From contig RKAV01000059.1 in NCBI GenBank assembly GCA_014846175.1, positions 1-5,916 of the forward strand: 5,916 bases of DNA, given 5' to 3'. A model generated the notes under the pieces. That model worked only from the letters and a program-made list of their open reading frames with translations, was not told the origin of the DNA and did not search any database. The first letter of the stretch is position 1. Each line of letters begins with the position of its first letter. Shown here piece after piece: positions 5,722 through 5,916 of this stretch. Origin of the DNA: a bacterium (lineage in GTDB: Bacteria; Bacillota_I; Bacilli_A; RF39; UBA660). The translations under genes were made by a program, and so were the position numbers.

Positions 5722-5916
5722 TTACTTTAATTTATAATTCATATAATTTTTTATAAATTTAAGAGGAGCAGTAGTTAAAAATGATTTATCATAAACGATA
5801 TTAATATCTACAGTAGGTAGTTCTTCTTTTATATCTAAAACTTTTATTTTTCCATTTTTAACATCATCTTCGATTAAATTATAAATTATATACCCAATAC
5901 CTAAACTTTCTACAAG
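5722..5916 (-). CDS. LysR-type transcriptional regulator, C-terminal end (partial)
   Basis: An open frame enters from the right edge and ends in two TAA codons in a row (5724-5719), leaving 64 visible residues. The fragment begins LVESLGIGYIIYNLIEDDVK and continues NGKIKVLDIKEELP, VDINIVYDKS and LTTAPLKFIKNYM. This order is that of the end of the LysR effector-binding domain: a GLGIGYLP-like turn, a helix, an L-x-L strand, an aromatic-rich strand and a final helix ending in F-I. The DNA-binding helix-turn-helix lies outside the window. LysR-type regulators usually control a neighbouring, often divergent, gene in response to a small molecule; its target cannot be told here. It lies 115 bases upstream of the RlmN-like gene on the same strand. 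The family call is fairly confident; function and effector are unknown. Confidence 0.78.
   Translation of the reverse strand, partial: LVESLGIGYIIYNLIEDDVKNGKIKVLDIKEELPTVDINIVYDKSFLTTAPLKFIKNYMNYKLK

Noticed and set aside
1..5916. Mycoplasma-type recoding of TGA as tryptophan
   Set aside because: All visible tryptophans are TGG and the genes read full length with the standard code, although no gene here ends in TGA, so the test is weak.

Overview
The window is strongly AT-rich (well under 30% GC by eye) and gene-dense. It has Gram-positive-type ribosome binding sites and short spacers. Stop codons are TAA or TAG, and every tryptophan I found is TGG, so nothing suggests that TGA is recoded. 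A murC gene means the cell makes peptidoglycan. Together with queH-type queuosine synthesis, two radical SAM proteins and a LysR-type regulator, this suggests a low-GC Bacillota, perhaps an anaerobic gut lineage of Bacilli or Clostridia. That placement is inference from composition and gene content. I see no rRNA, tRNA, CRISPR array, insertion sequence or phage gene.

Layout from left to right. The first 11 codons of a leftward gene lie at 1-34, with its own promoter. murC (131-1429, leftward) ends directly in a clear rho-independent terminator (109-129). A divergent promoter region (1430-1534) separates murC from a rightward PflX/COG1313-type radical SAM protein (1535-2431). That gene overlaps tail to tail by 32 bases with queH (2400-3032, leftward). 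queH is the last gene of a tight leftward operon. The two genes before it, 3786-4535 and 3034-3780, encode tandem paralogous proteins with a transglutaminase-like Cys-His-acid signature; a good promoter lies at 4559-4587. Upstream, also leftward, is a radical SAM protein of the RlmN/Cfr type (4620-5606) that lacks the usual N-terminal domain. The right edge (5722-5916, leftward) is the C-terminus of a LysR-type regulator.

How the genes may work together. MurC acts in cell-wall precursor synthesis and QueH in tRNA queuosine synthesis. The RlmN-like protein keeps both cysteines of the methyl-transfer mechanism, so an RNA-modifying role is plausible but its target is open. The two cysteine-triad proteins are the least explained part. 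Their spacing of 5 and 1 bases to each other and to queH says they are co-transcribed and probably translationally coupled, but the sequence gives no substrate. No precursor peptide, immunity gene or toxin is visible, so I do not claim a defence or RiPP system. The parts most worth following are the tandem GCCR paralogs and the shortened RlmN-like enzyme.
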